From: Bartonella sp. AU16XJBT
GTDB taxonomy: Bacteria; Pseudomonadota; Alphaproteobacteria; Rhizobiales; Rhizobiaceae
Length of the DNA: 64,000 nucleotides
Direction: 5' to 3'
Assembly: GCF_028618665.1 (NCBI RefSeq)
Contig: NZ_JAQITF010000003.1
Span: forward strand, 158,104 to 222,103
Shown here: positions 60,565 through 64,000 of the stretch, one piece after another
How positions within the stretch are numbered: the first letter of the stretch is position 1
How the letters are laid out: each line of letters starts with the position of its first letter
Made by a program: the position numbers and the translations under genes
The notes under the pieces: model-generated
The model's database searches: none
The model's input: only the letters and a program-made list of their open reading frames with translations
What the model was told of the DNA's origin: nothing

Positions 60565-61740
60565 ATGTTACGTAAAATTCTCAGTTTCAAGGCAAGCGTA
60601 CACCTTGTTCTCATCACCACTCTTTTGAGCAATGTTGGAGTCTTTATGGTCGTTCCTTTTTTGGCGATCTACTTAAGCAAATTGAATTCCCTCAGTGCAA
60701 TAGAAGTAGGTAGCATCATGGGAACAGCTTTTTGGTGCCAAAGAGCAGGCTCCCTTTTAGGAGGAATACTTTCCGATTATGTGCATATCAAAAAAACCAT
60801 GCTTTTGGGTTTAGCAATGCGGATTCCAGGTTATCTTACCATTGGTTTTACGCATAATTTTTATATCCTGCTCCTCTCCTGCATCTTTATCGGACTAGGA
60901 AGCAGTATGTATTTTCCTGCTGCAAAATCTTTTTTAGTAAAAAACGTCTCGACAGCTGACAAAGTTGATATTTTAGCCACCAGAGCGATTTTTGCCAACA
61001 TAGGGACAGCCATTGGCCCATTACTTGGAATGCTCATTTTAAAAATTCATCCTCATCTATTATTTAGCCTCGTTGGGTTTATTTTTGTTTTATTATTTCT
61101 TCTCAACTGCACATTAAAAGAAAGTCCGGGTACCAGCACACTCAGTAAAATAAATTTTTCTGATTTTCAAAAACTGCTTACCAACAAGATGATGCTTCGT
61201 GTAACATTTTTTACGTTTTTATTTACCTTTCTCTACATACAACTCGAAGTCACGATCCCTCTGTTTGGTGACCAAACTTTTGGGAGAAGTGCCCCCTCAT
61301 ACATTTTTCTCCTCAATGCCCTTATTGTTATCTTTTTCCAAATACCTATCTCAAGATGGTCTTGTAGGAAAAATTCTAAAATGCCTATAATATTATCTTT
61401 TGTATTTTTTGGGCTCTCATTCTTTATTCTCCACACTCTTGATCATTCTTATCTGTGCCTCTTCTTAGCAATCATCCTTTTTACCTTTTCTGAAATCATC
61501 ATGCGCATACGCCTCGATTATGATGCCACAAATATAGATGAACGCCTTATTGCTAGTGCTTTTGGCATCATGAGTTTGTCAAGTGCTTTTGGAGGAATGG
61601 CAGGAAGTTACTTCGGTTCTCTCTTATACAACAAAGCTGTTTTTGGTTTATCCGCTTGGCAAATGTTGAGTATTGCCTCTTTCAGTGCTGCTCTTCTCTC
61701 TCTCCTGCTCTTCATGAAAAAGGAAAAAAAGCAAACCTGA
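60565..61740 (+). CDS. MFS transporter
   Basis: A 391-residue 12-helix MFS protein (helix 1 SVHLVLITTLLSNVGVFMVV; loop GGILSDYVHIKKTMLLG). It follows the ATP-grasp relic, the pairing known from dipeptide/aminoacyl ligase clusters such as bacilysin (BacD ligase with BacE exporter). The gene is intact. The substrate is unknown. Confidence 0.85.
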   Translation: MLRKILSFKASVHLVLITTLLSNVGVFMVVPFLAIYLSKLNSLSAIEVGSIMGTAFWCQRAGSLLGGILSDYVHIKKTMLLGLAMRIPGYLTIGFTHNFYILLLSCIFIGLGSSMYFPAAKSFLVKNVSTADKVDILATRAIFANIGTAIGPLLGMLILKIHPHLLFSLVGFIFVLLFLLNCTLKESPGTSTLSKINFSDFQKLLTNKMMLRVTFFTFLFTFLYIQLEVTIPLFGDQTFGRSAPSYIFLLNALIVIFFQIPISRWSCRKNSKMPIILSFVFFGLSFFILHTLDHSYLCLFLAIILFTFSEIIMRIRLDYDATNIDERLIASAFGIMSLSSAFGGMAGSYFGSLLYNKAVFGLSAWQMLSIASFSAALLSLLLFMKKEKKQT

Positions 61741-61849
61741 AAAAATGCTCTCTTTGATTAAGCCTCTTTGATATAACTTTTCTTATAAACTGCTTAAAGC
61801 CATTTATACAATTGTTACTATGTATAAAAACTCAAAAATTTAAAAGAAC

Positions 61850-62353
61850 AAAGTGTTTATTTCTTGTGATGCAACCTCAGAAATACTACACCTTACTTCT
61901 CTTGTTCAAGCTTATACCGTCCCCCCCCCAATCAAACGATAGAGTTGGTGAGATTCTCGTTGACGGCTAATTTTCTGTTTTTTTGCATACTTCGAACAGC
62001 GACCGGTAATCCTGATATTTTTGTAAATCCCAATAATTTCACCTCAGAATGTAAACAGGCTCGTAAAACTGAATAAAAACGACAAACCATTTGACCTTTG
62101 GAGCAGAGCAGACATCTGTTTTTCTCCCATGCAGAGAGAATTGACAGCAAACAGACTCCTCGCTAAACTCACCAAGATCAGCTTAAACAATAGTTGCATT
62201 TGGGAGGGAAAGAGGGATACGCAAGGAGAATATTGAGAGAGGAGCATTGGGTAAATCATCAGCGCTTCCAATCACATTCACCCCGATATCACAGTCCTCA
62301 CAAACAGGGGTTCATTCTCAAAACCTATGATTTATGGGGAGTCAATATTTTAA
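61850..62353 (+). pseudogene. Decayed gene upstream of the DHA2 exporter, unrecognised
   Basis: Protein-like stretches with stops between: CDATSEILHLTSLVQAYT, LRTATGNPDIFVNPNNFTSE, NDKPFDLWSRADICFSPMQR and, at the end, SASNHIHPDITVLTNRGSFS then KPMIYGESIF to TAA 62351-62353. The last ~90 codons keep one frame with two stops. The stop lies 24 bp before the next MFS start. A C9 run at 61921-61929 lies inside. I do not recognise the family. Confidence 0.4.
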
Positions 62354-62377
62354 AGAACATCCGCAGGGGGCATAAGA

Positions 62378-63740
62378 ATGCAAAAGAGAGATTCCTATAG
62401 CAAATCAGAAAAGTATGTCATTTATACCGTCATTATTTCCAGTATACTGCCCTTGCTCGATGGAAGCATTGTTAATGTCATCCTCCCCAGACTTGCGCAT
62501 TATTTTTCAGCGGGAGAAAATAATATACAATGGATTGTAACCTCCTATTTTCTCGCCACCGTGCCCGGACTTTTGATGGCCGCTTTTATGCAAGGGAGAA
62601 TAGGAATCAAAAAAACTTGGCTGCTTGCAAACTGCATTTTTATGCTTGGATCATTGGGAGTAGGATTAAGCTATAATTTTCAAACCATTATCTCTGCCCG
62701 TATCATTCAAGGTTTTGGAACAGGTCTCTTATTGCCCCTAAGCCAAACTATTATCGCCTTACAATTTGGACAGACACGGGTGCGCCAAGCCATGGGAACC
62801 ATAGCCGTACCAACGGTTTTTGCTCCAGCCTTTGGTCCACTGGTGGGCGCTTCAATTGCTCAGTATGTATCCTGGCGGTTGTTATTTTTTATCAATATTC
62901 CCCTTATTCTCTTGGCTCTCACCATTGGAGCAAAACATTTAAAAACCAACGAAACAGAAAAAACAAAATTTAACTTACTGGCATTTTTAACCTTTTCCCT
63001 ATCCCTTATTTCGTTTTTTTACCTCACAGAAGCTAGAAACATCAATAACAACAACATCCTCTCTATCATAGCACTGATAGCAGTAATCTCTCTCATATTG
63101 TTCATTGTTTCTAATCAGAAAGCAAAAAACAAATTAATCATCTTTAGTGGATTTACAAATGTACGTTACACATTGCTCATGATCATGGGGCTTATTGCTT
63201 CCTTTCTTTTTTATAGCTTTCTTGTTTATTTCCCCTTAGCACTCGCGGAAGAGCCCCATGAAAAGAGCCTTCTCCTCATCGGTGCCCTCCTTGCTCTACA
63301 AGGCGTGGGAGCATGGATCGGCAGGAAATTTATTTACCAGAAATGGAAAGAAAAATCGCCCTTTTTTTATGATCGGAATTGGTTTGCTGATATCAAGCTT
63401 TGGTATATTATGCTTTGGCTATACGATAAGCATGGATGGGCTGGGATTCTTACTAAGGGGTATAGGGCTTGGCATCACCACCATTGTATGTCTGTCCGCC
63501 CCCATACAATATGTCAACAGTTTATACGTTAAAGATACGGCGGTGATCACACGCATATTACAGCAAATAGGTGGTGCTTTGGGCGGTGTATTTGCTGGCT
63601 ATTTGCTCCATACACTGACAAAAGGATACTTCTCCCTCAACCAAACATATTTCATATTCTTCCTATTTTCTATCGCTGCATTTTTACTGTTTTGCCTAGC
63701 ACTCTTCTTATCACGCAAAGAAAAGAGCGCAAATCTATGA
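62378..63740 (+). pseudogene. MFS transporter, DHA2/EmrB type, broken by a frameshift
   Basis: The first frame (62378-63532) carries SSILPLLDGSIVNVILPRL (helix 1 with the DHA2 'D-x-T/S-IVNVALP' motif), QWIVTSYFLA and IIQGFGTGLLLPLSQTI. After the T7 run at 63362-63368 the frame changes. The true continuation (MIGIGLLISSFGILCFGYTI ... LSRKEKSANL) is in the frame ending at 63740. Deleting one T restores a single ~453-residue protein. A recent event or slippage-based on/off switching is possible. Confidence 0.75.
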
Positions 63741-63755
63741 GATCCTTTGTTTGAA

Positions 63756-63805
63756 CACCATAACATTTGCAATGGTGACAAGATTATAGAACATTTGTTA
63801 TGGTG
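63756..63805. repeat. 10-bp perfect inverted repeat with alternative pairing
   Basis: CACCATAACA (63756-63765) pairs with TGTTATGGTG (63796-63805). The first half can also pair with ATGGTG at 63772-63777, so two mutually exclusive hairpins exist. No T-run follows. The remaining sequence to 64000 shows no gene. Confidence 0.4.
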
Positions 63806-64000
63806 GAAAAATACCAATATACTGGCCCCTCTACTCCAGCCTTCATCATTTTAAAAAAGAATGTTAAGCTAACAGGCTCTTTACACTCTAACATTGCGCC
63901 CCTCCAACACTTGTGCTGTTTGTCATGTTATGTTTTTTTGTGGGATTTAGAGATTTCTAAAAACCTATTATAATATGGGATTTTAGCGTTTTTTAAAATA

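Noticed and set aside
1..64000. CRISPR array
   Set aside because: No regularly spaced direct repeats of suitable length were seen.
1..64000. Complete insertion sequence or prophage
   Set aside because: No transposase or phage structural gene was recognised; only integrase relics are present.

Overview
The window is a low-GC, AT-rich alphaproteobacterial chromosome segment with long non-coding stretches, many decaying genes, an Omp43/Omp2b-type porin, and an ETF / Mrp / rpmH-rnpA-yidC-engB / dapB / gpmA housekeeping core. Together these point to Bartonella (Bartonellaceae, Hyphomicrobiales). This assignment rests on gene content and protein style, not on a search.

Layout. (1) 1-15.8 kb, minus strand: a dipeptide/oligopeptide ABC permease cut by the window edge, five family-5 substrate-binding proteins (SBP-A to SBP-E), tag and xseA. 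Three of the SBP genes (C, D, E) sit in about 2.5-kb tandem units that each also carry a decayed copy of the first ~200 codons of xseA, so an ancestral xseA-5'/SBP segment was amplified and only the transporter genes stayed intact. (2) 16-32.4 kb: DUF6460-like protein, TIGR02186-like protein plus TauE/SafE exporter, etfB-etfA-ETF-QO, rsmI-yraN, a ProC-like protein, Mrp/ApbC, then rpmH-rnpA-yidC-engB and a GST-fold protein. (3) 33.5-35.2 kb: dapB, gpmA, tRNA-Leu(CAG). (4) 35.2-50.4 kb is accessory and eroding: a cluster of small membrane/coiled-coil proteins with a nonsense codon and a probable frameshift, other small pseudogenes, an MFS exporter, tRNA-Ser(GCT), the porin, an amidase, an alpha/beta hydrolase with an isopropylmalate-dehydrogenase-type relic, and a Bcr/CflA-type exporter. 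Relics of a P4-type tyrosine recombinase are scattered through it (also at 5.6 kb). (5) 50.4-64 kb, plus strand: a metabolite- or peptide-biosynthesis-like region. It has a 49-codon acidic peptide ORF, a JmjC/cupin (ROXA-like) oxygenase, an MFS exporter, an unrecognised protein and a methyltransferase fused to a winged-helix/DUF2087-like tail. After these come relics of an alpha-oxoamine synthase, an AMP-forming ligase and an ATP-grasp ligase, alternating with three more MFS exporters, the last one frameshifted.

How it fits together. The left part is nutrient uptake, possibly of peptides or haem. The right part looks like several copies of 'biosynthetic enzyme(s) + dedicated MFS exporter', where exporters are mostly intact and enzymes are mostly decayed. 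The 51.7-56.5 kb block is the only one whose enzymes are all intact and is the best candidate for an undescribed system.
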